DNA from: Blastococcus sp. URHD0036
Lineage (GTDB): Bacteria > Actinomycetota > Actinomycetes > Mycobacteriales > Geodermatophilaceae
Direction: 5' to 3'
DNA length: 64,000 nt
Assembly (NCBI RefSeq): GCF_000701365.1
Contig: NZ_JNIK01000021.1
Coordinates: 1 to 64,000 of the forward strand
Shown here: positions 45,198 through 54,118 of the stretch, piece by piece
How the letters are laid out: every line of letters begins with the position of its first letter
Numbering within the stretch: position 1 is the stretch's first letter
The notes under the pieces: model-generated
Database searches by the model: none
What the model saw: only the letters and a program-made list of their open reading frames with translations
What the model was told of the DNA's origin: nothing
Translations under genes and position numbers: made by a program

Positions 45198-46388
45198 TCA
45201 CTGCAGAGCCCGGCCGCGGGCGAGCAACAGCGGGATGGCGAGCTCCACCCCGGTGAGGGAGCCGTGGTAGGCGGCGAGCCGGCTGGGACCGGGCTCCTGA
45301 CGGGTGGCGGTGAGCGCCCAGCTGCCGCGGGCGAGAGCGACGACGTCGCCGATCCGGGCGGCCAGGGCGTCCTCGACCGGACCGAACACCCCGGAGGCGA
45401 CGGCCTCCTCCCGCGAGACGACCCACGCCCGGTCACCGAGGACGGCGCGCCAGCGCTGCACCAGGTCCTCGGCGGCACCGGGGACGGCGTGCACGTAGCG
45501 GGCGCGCGGCTCGCCGGCGAGCAGCCGGACGCCCTCGAGCAGCTCCGGCTCGTCGTCGACGTCGAACCGGGTGTACTCGGGGACGTCGAGCATCCCGTGG
45601 TCGGCGGTGACCAGCAGGGCCGCGTCGTCGGGCAGGCCGGCGAGGACCTGCTCGACCAGGCGGTCGACCAGCGCCAGCTGGGCCCGCCAGGCCGGCGAGT
45701 CGACGCCGCGGACGTGCCCGGTGAGGTCCAGCTCGGGCGTGTAGCCGTAGGCGAGGGCGCGCGGGCCGGCCGCGAGCGCCTGCACCAGGCCGGCGGCGAG
45801 GTCGCCCGCGCCGACGGTGCCGCTGTAGGCCGCGCCCCGGTAGGCGGCGTCGGACAGGCCCGAGCCGCGGTAGGCGTAGGGCGCCACGGCCGTGACGGCG
45901 ATGCCGGCGTCGGCGGCCTGCTCGAAGACCGTGCGCTGCGACTGCCACGCGCGCGGGTCGGGGTCGTCGGCCCACTGCGTGTGGTTGAGCGCGCGGTCCT
46001 CACCGGGAACCGCCGTCACGAAGCCGAGGATCCCGTGGCTGCCCGGCGGCAGGCCGGTGCCGAGCGTGGTGAGGCTGACCGGGGTGGTGCTCGGGCAGGG
46101 GGCGGTGAGGTCGCCGGCGGGGGTGTCGAGCGCGGCGAGCGTGGGCGCGATGCCCGCGTGCTGCCGCAGGAGGTCAGCGCCCAGCCCGTCGACCAGGAGG
46201 ACGGCGACGCGGCGGGCACCGGCCAGGGCGCCCGTGAGGCCCAGGGGGTCGGGGGGCAGGTCCCCGCGGCGCACCGTCGCGCCGAGGGCGGTGGCTACGC
46301 CGGGCAGGACGTCGGCCAGCGTCGAGCGCCCGTAGGCGGGGGCGGCCAGGTCTGCGGGGAGGGCCGTGCTCACGGGCGGGTGGCTCAC
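45198..46388 (-). CDS. Alkaline-phosphatase-superfamily nucleotide pyrophosphatase/phosphodiesterase
   Basis: A 396-residue metal-dependent phosphodiesterase. It shows the superfamily's metal ligands and nucleophile: VAVLLVDGLGADLL (Asp), PSTTPVSLTTLGTG (nucleophile Thr), LVTADHGMLDV (Asp-His) and YHGSLTGVE (His). No signal peptide or membrane helix is seen, so it is probably cytosolic. GTG 46388 overlaps the methyltransferase stop by GTGA; GTG 46373 is an alternative five codons later. The substrate is unknown. Confidence 0.88.
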   Translation of the reverse strand: MSHPPVSTALPADLAAPAYGRSTLADVLPGVATALGATVRRGDLPPDPLGLTGALAGARRVAVLLVDGLGADLLRQHAGIAPTLAALDTPAGDLTAPCPSTTPVSLTTLGTGLPPGSHGILGFVTAVPGEDRALNHTQWADDPDPRAWQSQRTVFEQAADAGIAVTAVAPYAYRGSGLSDAAYRGAAYSGTVGAGDLAAGLVQALAAGPRALAYGYTPELDLTGHVRGVDSPAWRAQLALVDRLVEQVLAGLPDDAALLVTADHGMLDVPEYTRFDVDDEPELLEGVRLLAGEPRARYVHAVPGAAEDLVQRWRAVLGDRAWVVSREEAVASGVFGPVEDALAARIGDVVALARGSWALTATRQEPGPSRLAAYHGSLTGVELAIPLLLARGRALQ

Positions 46389-47134
46389 GGGCGGGTGGCG
46401 AGGACGTGCAGGCCGGCGGCGGCGTCCCGGTAGGGCGAGACCTCCGCCAGCCGGAGCTCCAGCCGGCGCACGGCGTCGGAGTCGGCACCGGAGGCGGCCC
46501 CGAGCAGGTCGGCGACGACGGAGACGCCGCGCCACTCCCCCGGCTCCAGTCCGGCGTCGCGGACGAGCGCCAGCAGGTCCCCGGGTGCGAAGCGGCGGGC
46601 GGCCGGACGGCTGCGGCCCGGCGCCGGGTCGCGGTCGTCGACCAGGGCGAGCGCCTCCACCGGGTGGCCGGCGAGCGCCCGCGCGAGGACGGCGCCGGCG
46701 CGGTTGGCGGTGGCGACGCTGACCGTGCCGCCGGAGCGGACGGCGCGGGCGACCTCGCCAAGGGTGACGGCGGGGTCGTCGACGACCTCGAGCACCGCGT
46801 GGCACAGCGCGAGGTCGTAGTCGCCCGCGGCGCCGCCGAGGGGCAGCTCGTGCAACCGGTCGCCGTCGCCCTGGACGGCGTGGACGTTGTCGCCCACCCC
46901 GGCGGTGTCGGCGCGGCGGCGCAGGGTGGCGAGGGCGTCGGCGCTCGGGTCGACGACGGTCACCTGGTGGCCGAGCCGGGCCAGCGGGACCGCGAGGGTG
47001 CCGCTGCCGCCGCCGACGTCGAGGACCCGGAGCGACGTGCCGCCGGCGACGAGCGGGTCGAGGGCGGCCCAGACGGCGGCGGTACGGGCGGGCAGCTGCT
47101 CCCCGGCGGGTGTGGCGGAGGCGGAGGGCGGCAC
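46385..47134 (-). CDS. SAM-dependent methyltransferase (class I)
   Basis: A 249-residue class I methyltransferase. AdoMet motif I is VLDVGGGSGTLAVPLA (about residues 37-52), motif II HQVTVVDPSADAL, and the post-motif region YDLALCHAVLEVVDDP. The substrate is unknown; the fold resembles small-molecule or tRNA-cmo5U-type methyltransferases. GTG 47134 start; 42 bp downstream of the VOC gene and coupled to the phosphodiesterase by 4-bp overlap. Confidence 0.85.
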   Translation of the reverse strand: MPPSASATPAGEQLPARTAAVWAALDPLVAGGTSLRVLDVGGGSGTLAVPLARLGHQVTVVDPSADALATLRRRADTAGVGDNVHAVQGDGDRLHELPLGGAAGDYDLALCHAVLEVVDDPAVTLGEVARAVRSGGTVSVATANRAGAVLARALAGHPVEALALVDDRDPAPGRSRPAARRFAPGDLLALVRDAGLEPGEWRGVSVVADLLGAASGADSDAVRRLELRLAEVSPYRDAAAGLHVLATRP

Positions 47135-47176
47135 CCGTCCGAGCCTAGTGCCGCCGTCCCCGACCGGCCGGAGACC

Positions 47177-47659
47177 TCAGGCCGGCACCGCGTCGGCGGC
47201 GCGCTCCAGGTCGGCGATGACGATCTTGCGCATCGTGAACATCGCCTGGACGGCGCGCTGGCGGCGGTCCGGGTCGGGGTCGGCCTGGAGCTCCATCAGC
47301 CGGGTGGGCACGACCTGCCAGGAGACGCCGAAGCGGTCCTTCAGCCAGCCGCACTGGCTCTCCTCGCCGCCGTCGGTCAGCCGGTCCCAGTAGTGGTCGA
47401 CCTCGGCCTGGTCGGCGCACATGATCTGGAAGGAGATGGCCTCGCTGAAGGCCCAGTCCTGCTTCCCGCCGTTGAGGCCCATGTACTCGGTGTCGCCCAG
47501 ACGCCAGCTCACGGTGAGCGGCTCGCCCTCCCGCTCCGGGTCCTCCTCGCCGTAGGTGAGGTCGTCGAGGATCTCGGAGTCGGGCCAGACGGAGGTGTAG
47601 AAGCGCGCCGCCTCCACGGCCTCGGTGTCGAACCACAGGCAGATCACGGTCTTCGGCAT
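47177..47659 (-). CDS. VOC family protein, PhnB / 3-demethylubiquinone methyltransferase-like fold
   Basis: A 160-residue vicinal-oxygen-chelate protein of the PhnB-like group (Pfam 3-dmu-9_3-mt). KTVICLWFDTEAVEAARFYT at the N-terminus, AISFQIMCADQAEVDHYWDRLT and CGWLKDRFGVSWQVVP are family features. The name in databases is misleading; most members are probably lyases, isomerases or resistance-like binders rather than methyltransferases. The ATG is at 47659. Confidence 0.88.
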   Translation of the reverse strand: MPKTVICLWFDTEAVEAARFYTSVWPDSEILDDLTYGEEDPEREGEPLTVSWRLGDTEYMGLNGGKQDWAFSEAISFQIMCADQAEVDHYWDRLTDGGEESQCGWLKDRFGVSWQVVPTRLMELQADPDPDRRQRAVQAMFTMRKIVIADLERAADAVPA

Positions 47660-47720
47660 GGTGTCGTCCTTCTCTTCTGCGTGTCCCGGGCAGAGGTAGG
47701 ACGTCCCGGGGGTGGCGGAC

Positions 47721-48329
47721 TCATCGCGGTCCGGCGAGCCACCGCTCCCAGTGCGGGGAGACGAGGTCGGCCAGCACCGCGTAGCCGGCCGACCCGGGGT
47801 GGGCGCCGTCGCCGGTGGCGACCTCCCGCCGCCAGGTCGGGTCGGCGGCGAGCGCCCGCGCGACCGGGACGTAAGGCACGCCGGAGTCGGCGCAGACGCT
47901 GCCGAAGCGGTCGTCGAGGGCGGCGATCCGCTGGTTCTGGGCGTCGTCGGCCACGGACGGCGGGCCGACCACGAGGACCGGCCAGCCGGCGGAGGCCGCG
48001 CCGGTGAGCATCTCGCCCAGGGCGGCGACCGACCGCGCCGGCGCCAACCGCGGGGCGCCGTCCTCCTCCGTCGTGTCGTTGACGCCGAGGGAGAGCACCA
48101 CCCGCGACTCCCAGTCCCCGCCGGTCAGGCGGGGCGCGCACTCGGCCGCCCACCGGGCGGCGATCTCGGCGCTGGTCTGCCGGCGGACGCCGAGGACGTA
48201 GCGGGTGAGCGGCCGGCCGTCGCGCTCGCTGCGGGCGGCCAGCCGGCCGGTCCAGCCGAGGTGCTCGGGGTCGCCGACGCCGGCCACGAAGGAGTCGCCG
48301 ACGAAGCAGACGCGCAGGTCCCGGGTCAC
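47721..48329 (-). CDS. SGNH/GDSL hydrolase (esterase/lipase type)
   Basis: A 202-residue hydrolase with the SGNH blocks: VGDSFVAG (nucleophile S13), SLGVNDTTE (Gly/Asn block) and DGAHPGSAGY (Asp/His pair) near the C-terminus. It lacks a signal peptide and is likely cytosolic. GTG 48329 start, divergent from the SnoaL-like gene with a 51-bp gap. The substrate is not predictable. Confidence 0.9.
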   Translation of the reverse strand: MTRDLRVCFVGDSFVAGVGDPEHLGWTGRLAARSERDGRPLTRYVLGVRRQTSAEIAARWAAECAPRLTGGDWESRVVLSLGVNDTTEEDGAPRLAPARSVAALGEMLTGAASAGWPVLVVGPPSVADDAQNQRIAALDDRFGSVCADSGVPYVPVARALAADPTWRREVATGDGAHPGSAGYAVLADLVSPHWERWLAGPR

Positions 48330-48380
48330 GGCTCCATCCTGACGGTCCGGGGATGCGTGCGTTTCGCATACATTGGGCTC

Positions 48381-48776
48381 ATGGACGTCGAGGAGGACGG
48401 AGTCGTGCGCCGGTGGCACGCCGCGGTGAACGCGGGGAACACCGCGGCGGCGATGCGCACGGTGACCGATCCGGTGGTGGTCAGCGGGCCGCGCGGTGCG
48501 GGACGAGTTCCGGCCGAGGAGTTCGTCGCCTGGATCGAGCGGTCGCGGATCTCGATGGACGCGCGGCGCTGGCACCCGGTGGGCGCGCGGGTGACCGTGG
48601 TCGAGCAGCACGCCACCTGGCCCGAGGACCCGGAGGGGGCCGAGATCGCCACCTGCTTCGTCACCGCGGGCGAGCGGGTGTGCGCGGCGCTGCGGTACCC
48701 GTCCGCCCAGGAGGCGCTGCAGGTGGCGTCGGCGCTCGCGGAGGTCCTGGCGCTCGAGTCCGGCCTGCGGCCGTGA
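48381..48776 (+). CDS. SnoaL/NTF2-like fold protein
   Basis: A 131-residue protein with a cone-shaped NTF2-like fold suggested by VRRWHAAVNAGNTAAAMRTVTDP at the N-terminus and the alternating strands after it. It could bind or isomerise a small ligand; no catalytic residues are identifiable. The ATG at 48381 lacks a Shine-Dalgarno and lies close to a TACATT -10-like element, so the mRNA may be leaderless. It is coupled by GTGA to the MarR regulator. Confidence 0.78.
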   Translation: MDVEEDGVVRRWHAAVNAGNTAAAMRTVTDPVVVSGPRGAGRVPAEEFVAWIERSRISMDARRWHPVGARVTVVEQHATWPEDPEGAEIATCFVTAGERVCAALRYPSAQEALQVASALAEVLALESGLRP

Positions 48777-49207
48777 CCGGGCCGGAGCCGCCCGGTCCGG
48801 GGCAGACGCTGTTCCGGTTCGTCCGCCACTGGTCGCGCCGCTGGACGGCGACCGGGGAGGCGGCCGGATCGGTGCGGGGCCGGGACGTGATGGCCGTCGA
48901 GGCGGTCTCGACCCGGGCGCCGGCAGCCGCGTCGGTGCGCGACGTCGCCGAACACCTGGGACTGGACCACTCCGGAGCCAGCCGCCTGGTCGCCGAGGCG
49001 GTCGGCCGAGGGCTGCTCGCGGACACGGCGGCCCGCGGGGACCGGCGGCAGCGACGGGTCGTGGTGACCGCCGCGGGCGAGCACCTGGTCGAGGCCGCCC
49101 ACCGGTGGCAGGAGGAGGTGTTCGGCCGGCTCACCCAGGACTGGCACCCCGAGGAGGTCCGGCACTTCCACCGGCTCATGGCCCGGCTGATCGACGGCGG
49201 GTCCTGA
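48773..49207 (+). CDS. MarR family transcriptional regulator
   Basis: A 144-residue winged-helix protein. The recognition region VRDVAEHLGLDHSGASRLVAEAVGRGLL and the wing RGDRRQRRVVVTAAGEHLV are typical of MarR regulators. It is co-translated with the NTF2-like gene (4-bp overlap) and probably controls this pair and/or the divergent SGNH hydrolase. The ligand is unknown. Confidence 0.9.
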   Translation: MTGPEPPGPGQTLFRFVRHWSRRWTATGEAAGSVRGRDVMAVEAVSTRAPAAASVRDVAEHLGLDHSGASRLVAEAVGRGLLADTAARGDRRQRRVVVTAAGEHLVEAAHRWQEEVFGRLTQDWHPEEVRHFHRLMARLIDGGS

Positions 49208-49220
49208 GCTCCGCCGTCGG

Positions 49221-52200
49221 TCAGTGGCCACTGCTGCCGGGGCTGGAGTGCCACAGCTTCCGGGGCGCGGACGCCGCAGCCCGTCGCGCGGCGGTCCCGG
49301 CGTCCTCCCCGGCGGGCTTGATGTCGGCGTAGGGCGACATCCGGAAACCGGTGGGGTGGACGAGCACCGGCTTGACCACCACCGGCCGCGAGCCGTGCGA
49401 GGCGGCGGCCCCGGCGATGGCCTGCTCGGTGTAGGCGCCCGGTGCGGCCATCTGCTCGGCGACCGCGGCCAGGCCGCCGGTCTCCCAGGACTCGTACAGG
49501 GCCGGCAGCTCCCACGCCCCGGTGGCCCGGATCGACACCCCGCGCGGGCCGGTGCGCCGCAGCACCCCGCGGATCACCAGCAGCCACGAGTGGAAGACCG
49601 TCGCGGCGTAGGGCCCCTGCACGTCCTCGAAGAAGGTGGAGTCGGTGCAGCCGGTTCCGTCGTCGAGGGTCACGAAGACCACCCGGCGCCCGGAGCGGAT
49701 GGGCGGGGTCTGGGTGGCCACCTTCACGCCGGCGACGAGCACCTCCGACCCGCTCCGGCAGCCCAGCAGCTCCCCGGCCGGCACCGCCCCGATGGCCGAC
49801 AGGAAGCGGCGGTAGAAGTCGACGACGTGCCGGCTGGCGTCCAGGCCGAGCACCTCGAGCTCGGCGCGGACCAGTTCGGCGTCGGTGAACTCGGGCAGCC
49901 CGCTGCCGGCCGCCCAGCCGAGCGCGGTCTCCTCCGGCTCCCCGGTCCCGCTCGCGTCGGCCTCCGCCTCGTCGGGCAGGTCGACACCGAGCAGGTCGAG
50001 GCTCAGCTGGCCGACCGCACCGGCCCGGGCGCCGCTGCGGCTCCACCGGTCCAGCTCGCTGATCTGCAGCAGCAGGTCGCGGCGGGTGACCGCGGTACGG
50101 CTGCGGGTGGGCCGGCCGGCCTCGCGGTCGCGCACGCCGAAGCCGTAGAGGGAGTCGAACCCGCCGGCCAGCACCAGCCGCTCGACGACCGGCCGGGACA
50201 CCGACGCGCGCTGCCAGAAGTCGTTGAGCGAGCGGTAGGGCTGGCCGGCGACGACCCGGGACACCTCGTCGCCGGAGATGCCCTTGACGTCGGCGAGGGA
50301 GAGCCGGATGCCGTGCCGGGAGGGGTCGGGCACCGCCGGTGGCATCCACTCCGGCCGCCGCCACCCGCGCGGGGCCTCCTCGTCGTCCTCCGGCCGGCCG
50401 GGCTCCACCCGCTCCACGCGGTAGGTGGCGCCGGAGGCGTTGACGTCCAGCCCGAGCACGCGGACGCCGAAGTTGCGGGCGTCGTCGAGGATCAGCCGCT
50501 TCGGGTACATGCCGGGGTCGTGGGTGAGCACCCCGGCGAGGAAGGCCGCGGTGTGGTGGGTCTTCAGCCACGCCGACTGGTAGGTGGGCAGGGCGAAGGC
50601 CGCGGCGTGGGCCTTGCAGAAGCCGAACGAGCCGAAGGCGACCAGGACCTGCCACACCTGCTCGACCACCTCGACCGGGTAGCGCCGCAGCGCCACCGGC
50701 ATGAACCAGGTGCGCACCTCCTCGTGCAGGTCGCGGTCGCCCAGTGCGCGGCGGGCCTCGTCGGCCTGGGCGAGGTCGCAGCCGGTCATCTGCGACACGA
50801 TCTGCAGCACCTGCTCGTGGAAGACCACCACCCCCGCGGTCTGCTCGAGGTAGGGCGCGAGGTCGGGGTGCGGGTACACCGGCTCCCGCCAGCCGTTCCG
50901 GGCCATGAGGAACGGGGTCACCATGTCGCTCTTCACCGGTCCGGGACGGAACAGCGAGATGTCGATGACGATGTCCTCGAACGACTCCGGCCCGAACTTG
51001 CCGACCAGCTCGCGCTGGCCGGGCGACTCGATCTGGAACATGCCGAGGGTGCGGGTGCTGCGGATCAGCTCGAACGTGGTCGGGTCGTCGCGCGGGATCG
51101 CGTCGATGTCGACGGTCTCCCCGTCGACTCGCGCCACCTCGTCGAGGGCGTGCGCGATCGCCGACTGCATGCGGATGCCGAGCAGGTCGAGCTTGAGCAG
51201 CCCCAGCTCCTCGACGTCGTCCTTGTCGAACTGGCTCATCGGGTAGCCGAGGTAGCTGTTCTCGACCGGGGTGCGGTCGAGCAGCGTGGCGTCGGACAGC
51301 AGCACGCCGCAGGGGTGCAGCGCGATGTGCCGGGGCAGCCCGTCGAGCCGGGCGACGAGGTCGAACAGCAGGTCGAGGTCGCCGGAGCCGCCGCCGCGCT
51401 TGGAGCCCATCCGGCTGGCGCGCAGCTCCGGGAGGTCCTTGAGCGCGGCGTGCACCTGGTTGGCCCGGATGTGCGGGAAGGCCTTGGCCACCGCGTCGAC
51501 CTCGGCCGGGGGCAGCCCCAGGGCGGCGCCGACGTCGCGGATGGCGTGGCGCACCCGGTAGGTGTCCATCATCGAGATGCAGCTGACCCGGTGGGCGCCG
51601 AAGCGGTCGATCACCGCGTCGTAGACCTCCATGCGGCGGGCGGACTCCACGTCGATGTCGACGTCGGGCAGCTGGTGGCGCAGCGGGGAGAGGAAGCGCT
51701 CCATCAGCAGGCCGTAGCGCAGCGGGTCGACGTCGGAGATGCCCAGCAGGTAGGTGACCAGGCTGCCCGCACCGGATCCGCGCGCCGCCGCCCGGACCCT
51801 CAAGCTCTTGATGAGGTCGACGACGTCGGCGACGGTGAGGAAGTAGGAGGGGTAGCCGAGCTGCTCGATGACGGCGAGCTCCTCGTCCAGCCGCCGCTCG
51901 ACCTGCTGCGACAGGGGCATCCCGCGCCGGCCCAGCCCCGCCTCGCAGCGGGCGCGCAGCACCTGCGCCGGGCCCATCCCGGCCTCGGCGGGCGTGGTGA
52001 CGACGTCGAGCTCGGGGTAGCGCACGGTGCCGATGCCGAGGTCCTCCCGGACGTCGACCACGCACTGCTCGGCCAGCCGGGCGGTGCGCTCGAGGAGGCG
52101 GAGCGCGGCGGCGCGGTCGGGGCCGACGAGGTCCTCGGCGACGTCGGCCATCTCCTTGCCCGACTTCAGGTAGCCCTCGGCGGTGCGCCGGTCGACGTGC

Positions 52201-53045
52201 CGCTGGTCGAGGGCGACCAGGCGCCGGGAGGCGTCGAGCACGTCGGCAGTGGGCGCGTCCATGGCGTCGACGTACCGGACGGCGTTGCTGAGCACCACCG
52301 GCATGCCGGTCTCGTTGGCGAACCGCAGCATCGCCTGCGCCCGGGAGCGGTCGCCGCGACCGCGGTGGTGCACGACCTCCAGGGCCAACTGCCCGGGCCC
52401 GAACACCGCACGCCAGGCCGACAGGCGGGCGGCGGCGACGTCGGCCCGGCCGGCGGTCAGTGCCCGGCCCACCGGGGAGTCCGGCCCGAGCAGCGCGACC
52501 AGCCCGAGCGGGTGCTCGGCGGCCATCGCCAGCGAGCTGACCGGCTCGCCGCGGGTGCCGCGCAGGTGGGTGGCGCTGGTGAGCCGGCACAGCGACCGCC
52601 AGCCGGCGCCGTCGCGGGCCAGGAAGGTGACCCGGGGCAGGCGTGGGTCCACGCTGGCCCCGCCGCGGGCCGGTGACCGGCGGGGACTGCGCCAACTCTC
52701 ACCCTCTCCCTGATCGTCCGGGTCGGGCGGGAGCGGCCGGCGCGCGCGGTGCCGGGCTCCCGCCACCCCCGACGGTCCGGTGCCGAGGGCGTGCGCGAGC
52801 GCCGGGGGGACGCTGCTGTCGACCGAGGCGGTGACGGCGAGGTCCACGCCGAACAGCGGGCGGATGTCGGCCGCCCGGCAGGCCAGCGCGAACTTGACCG
52901 CGCCGTAGAGGCCGTCGCGGTCGGTCAGCGCCAGCGCCTGCATGCCGTGCTCGGCGGCGCGGGTGACCAGGTCAGCGGGGTGGTTGGCCCCGTAGCGCAT
53001 GGAGTAGCCCGAGGCGACGTGCAGGTGGACGAAGGGGTCGCTCAC
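49221..53045 (-). CDS. dnaE2: Error-prone DNA polymerase DnaE2
   Basis: A translesion/mutagenic C-family polymerase. It has 1274 residues. The PHP domain is degenerate: VHLHVASGYSMRYGA has H7 and H9 but Ala11 where DnaE1 has His14. The polymerase motif PDVDIDVESARRM (about residue 461) and the OB-fold near the end are present. It is the last gene of the operon DUF6504-HEPN-dnaE2, with GTGA overlap, controlled by the LexA box at 53998-54013. No imuA' or imuB lies alongside, unlike the mycobacterial mutasome; dinB at 40646-41932 is the nearest Y-family gene. Confidence 0.95.
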   Translation of the reverse strand: MSDPFVHLHVASGYSMRYGANHPADLVTRAAEHGMQALALTDRDGLYGAVKFALACRAADIRPLFGVDLAVTASVDSSVPPALAHALGTGPSGVAGARHRARRPLPPDPDDQGEGESWRSPRRSPARGGASVDPRLPRVTFLARDGAGWRSLCRLTSATHLRGTRGEPVSSLAMAAEHPLGLVALLGPDSPVGRALTAGRADVAAARLSAWRAVFGPGQLALEVVHHRGRGDRSRAQAMLRFANETGMPVVLSNAVRYVDAMDAPTADVLDASRRLVALDQRHVDRRTAEGYLKSGKEMADVAEDLVGPDRAAALRLLERTARLAEQCVVDVREDLGIGTVRYPELDVVTTPAEAGMGPAQVLRARCEAGLGRRGMPLSQQVERRLDEELAVIEQLGYPSYFLTVADVVDLIKSLRVRAAARGSGAGSLVTYLLGISDVDPLRYGLLMERFLSPLRHQLPDVDIDVESARRMEVYDAVIDRFGAHRVSCISMMDTYRVRHAIRDVGAALGLPPAEVDAVAKAFPHIRANQVHAALKDLPELRASRMGSKRGGGSGDLDLLFDLVARLDGLPRHIALHPCGVLLSDATLLDRTPVENSYLGYPMSQFDKDDVEELGLLKLDLLGIRMQSAIAHALDEVARVDGETVDIDAIPRDDPTTFELIRSTRTLGMFQIESPGQRELVGKFGPESFEDIVIDISLFRPGPVKSDMVTPFLMARNGWREPVYPHPDLAPYLEQTAGVVVFHEQVLQIVSQMTGCDLAQADEARRALGDRDLHEEVRTWFMPVALRRYPVEVVEQVWQVLVAFGSFGFCKAHAAAFALPTYQSAWLKTHHTAAFLAGVLTHDPGMYPKRLILDDARNFGVRVLGLDVNASGATYRVERVEPGRPEDDEEAPRGWRRPEWMPPAVPDPSRHGIRLSLADVKGISGDEVSRVVAGQPYRSLNDFWQRASVSRPVVERLVLAGGFDSLYGFGVRDREAGRPTRSRTAVTRRDLLLQISELDRWSRSGARAGAVGQLSLDLLGVDLPDEAEADASGTGEPEETALGWAAGSGLPEFTDAELVRAELEVLGLDASRHVVDFYRRFLSAIGAVPAGELLGCRSGSEVLVAGVKVATQTPPIRSGRRVVFVTLDDGTGCTDSTFFEDVQGPYAATVFHSWLLVIRGVLRRTGPRGVSIRATGAWELPALYESWETGGLAAVAEQMAAPGAYTEQAIAGAAASHGSRPVVVKPVLVHPTGFRMSPYADIKPAGEDAGTAARRAAASAPRKLWHSSPGSSGH

Positions 53046-53587
53046 CGCCGGGGACGGGTGCCGCTGCCGGAGACACCGCCGCGGTGGGCGGTGCCGCCGA
53101 CCACCCGGGGCCGGGGAGCCGGCTCCGGGAGCTGCGTCAGACCGGTCTCGAGCACGCCGAGGAAGGCCTCGACGTCGCGGACCAGGTCGTCGGCCTCGCG
53201 CTCGGTGACCGCGTGGGACAACCCGGCCTCGGCCGCGGCCCGCTTGGCGGCACCGGCGGCGAAGAAGGTGGCCCACTCCCCCATCTCGGGAGCGACCTCG
53301 CCGAGCAGCACCCAGGCGCTGCGCGGCCGCCGGCGGCCGCTCTCGGGCCGGGTGCGGGCGGCCAGCATCGCCGCGGCGCCCCGCAGCGCCGCGAGGTGCG
53401 CGGTGGCGTACCGCTCCCGCGGATCGGTCGCGGCGGCGGCCTCGATCAGCCCGCGCCGGGCCTGGTCGAGCAACCCGGCGGCGGCCGCCGGCACCGGCGG
53501 GGGCAGCGGCAGCTGACCGTCGGACCGGTCGTAGGCCAGACGCTCGTAGGACGGGCGGTCGTAGGGCATGGCTCGCAGCGCGCCCAT
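53042..53587 (-). CDS. SAV_6107-like HEPN-domain protein
   Basis: A 181-residue protein of the actinobacterial SAV_6107 type found next to dnaE2. The helical core contains R59-x4-H64 (ERYATAHLAALRGAAAML), the Rx4H pattern typical of HEPN RNases, and a helical C-half followed by a Pro/Arg-rich tail. It is embedded in the SOS operon (one-base overlap with DUF6504, 4-bp overlap with dnaE2). An RNase or a structural partner role are both possible. Confidence 0.8.
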   Translation of the reverse strand: MGALRAMPYDRPSYERLAYDRSDGQLPLPPPVPAAAAGLLDQARRGLIEAAAATDPRERYATAHLAALRGAAAMLAARTRPESGRRRPRSAWVLLGEVAPEMGEWATFFAAGAAKRAAAEAGLSHAVTEREADDLVRDVEAFLGVLETGLTQLPEPAPRPRVVGGTAHRGGVSGSGTRPRR

Positions 53588-53907
53588 CAGTCGTGCACCC
53601 GCACGAGGGACCAGCGGTTCTCCGTGGCATCCCAGGACAGGTCGTAGACACCGGCGAAGCTCATCCGCGACCGGCCGGCCCGCACCGCCTCCAACCGCCA
53701 CACCTCCCGCGTGGAGACCAGGTCACCCGAGGCGCCGCCGGCGGTCGCGCGCTGCCACCAGGCCGGGGTCTCCACCCACGAGTCGAGCAGCTCCCCCACG
53801 ACGTAGCGGGACTCGCCGCGCCAGAACTGGACCGGGCCGAGCGGGCCGCGCTCGACCTGGACCTCCTCGCCGACCCGACCGCCGACCTCGCTCAGCACCC
53901 GGCTCAT
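53587..53907 (-). CDS. DUF6504 family protein, first gene of the dnaE2 operon
   Basis: A 106-residue Trp-rich protein of unknown function (GPVQFWRGESRYVVGELLDSW, TPAWWQRA, DLSWDATENRWSLVRVHD). The ATG at 53907 has the excellent Shine-Dalgarno GGGGAGG five bases upstream. It leads the damage-inducible operon and is 91 bp from the LexA box. Members of this family sit with dnaE2 or dinB in actinobacteria, which suggests a role in translesion synthesis. Confidence 0.85.
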   Translation of the reverse strand: MSRVLSEVGGRVGEEVQVERGPLGPVQFWRGESRYVVGELLDSWVETPAWWQRATAGGASGDLVSTREVWRLEAVRAGRSRMSFAGVYDLSWDATENRWSLVRVHD

Positions 53908-53997
53908 GTCAGCCTCCCCACCGCTCGCACCCGGCGCGTCGACCCGCACCACGACCGCCGAGGGGGAAGACCCGGTGGACGCGGGGAGCGACGCTGT

Positions 53998-54013
53998 TCG
54001 AACGCGTGTTCGA
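53998..54013. promoter_or_regulatory. LexA (SOS) box upstream of the dnaE2 operon
   Basis: TCGAACGCGTGTTCGA is a perfect actinobacterial SOS palindrome, 91 bp upstream of the DUF6504 start in the 211-bp gap after the HNH gene. No other perfect box was seen in the window except 41950-41965. Confidence 0.93.
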
Positions 54014-54118
54014 ACACGACGAGTAGACCCGACCCCCGCGACGCCGTCAAGCCGGACGCGCCCATCTGGGGACACCGCCCCGGACGCCACCTCCGGGACC
54101 GCACGGCAGCCATCCCGG

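Noticed and set aside
49224-52676. A 1150-residue frame antisense to dnaE2
   Set aside because: Composition typical of GC-rich antisense frames; no recognisable domain.
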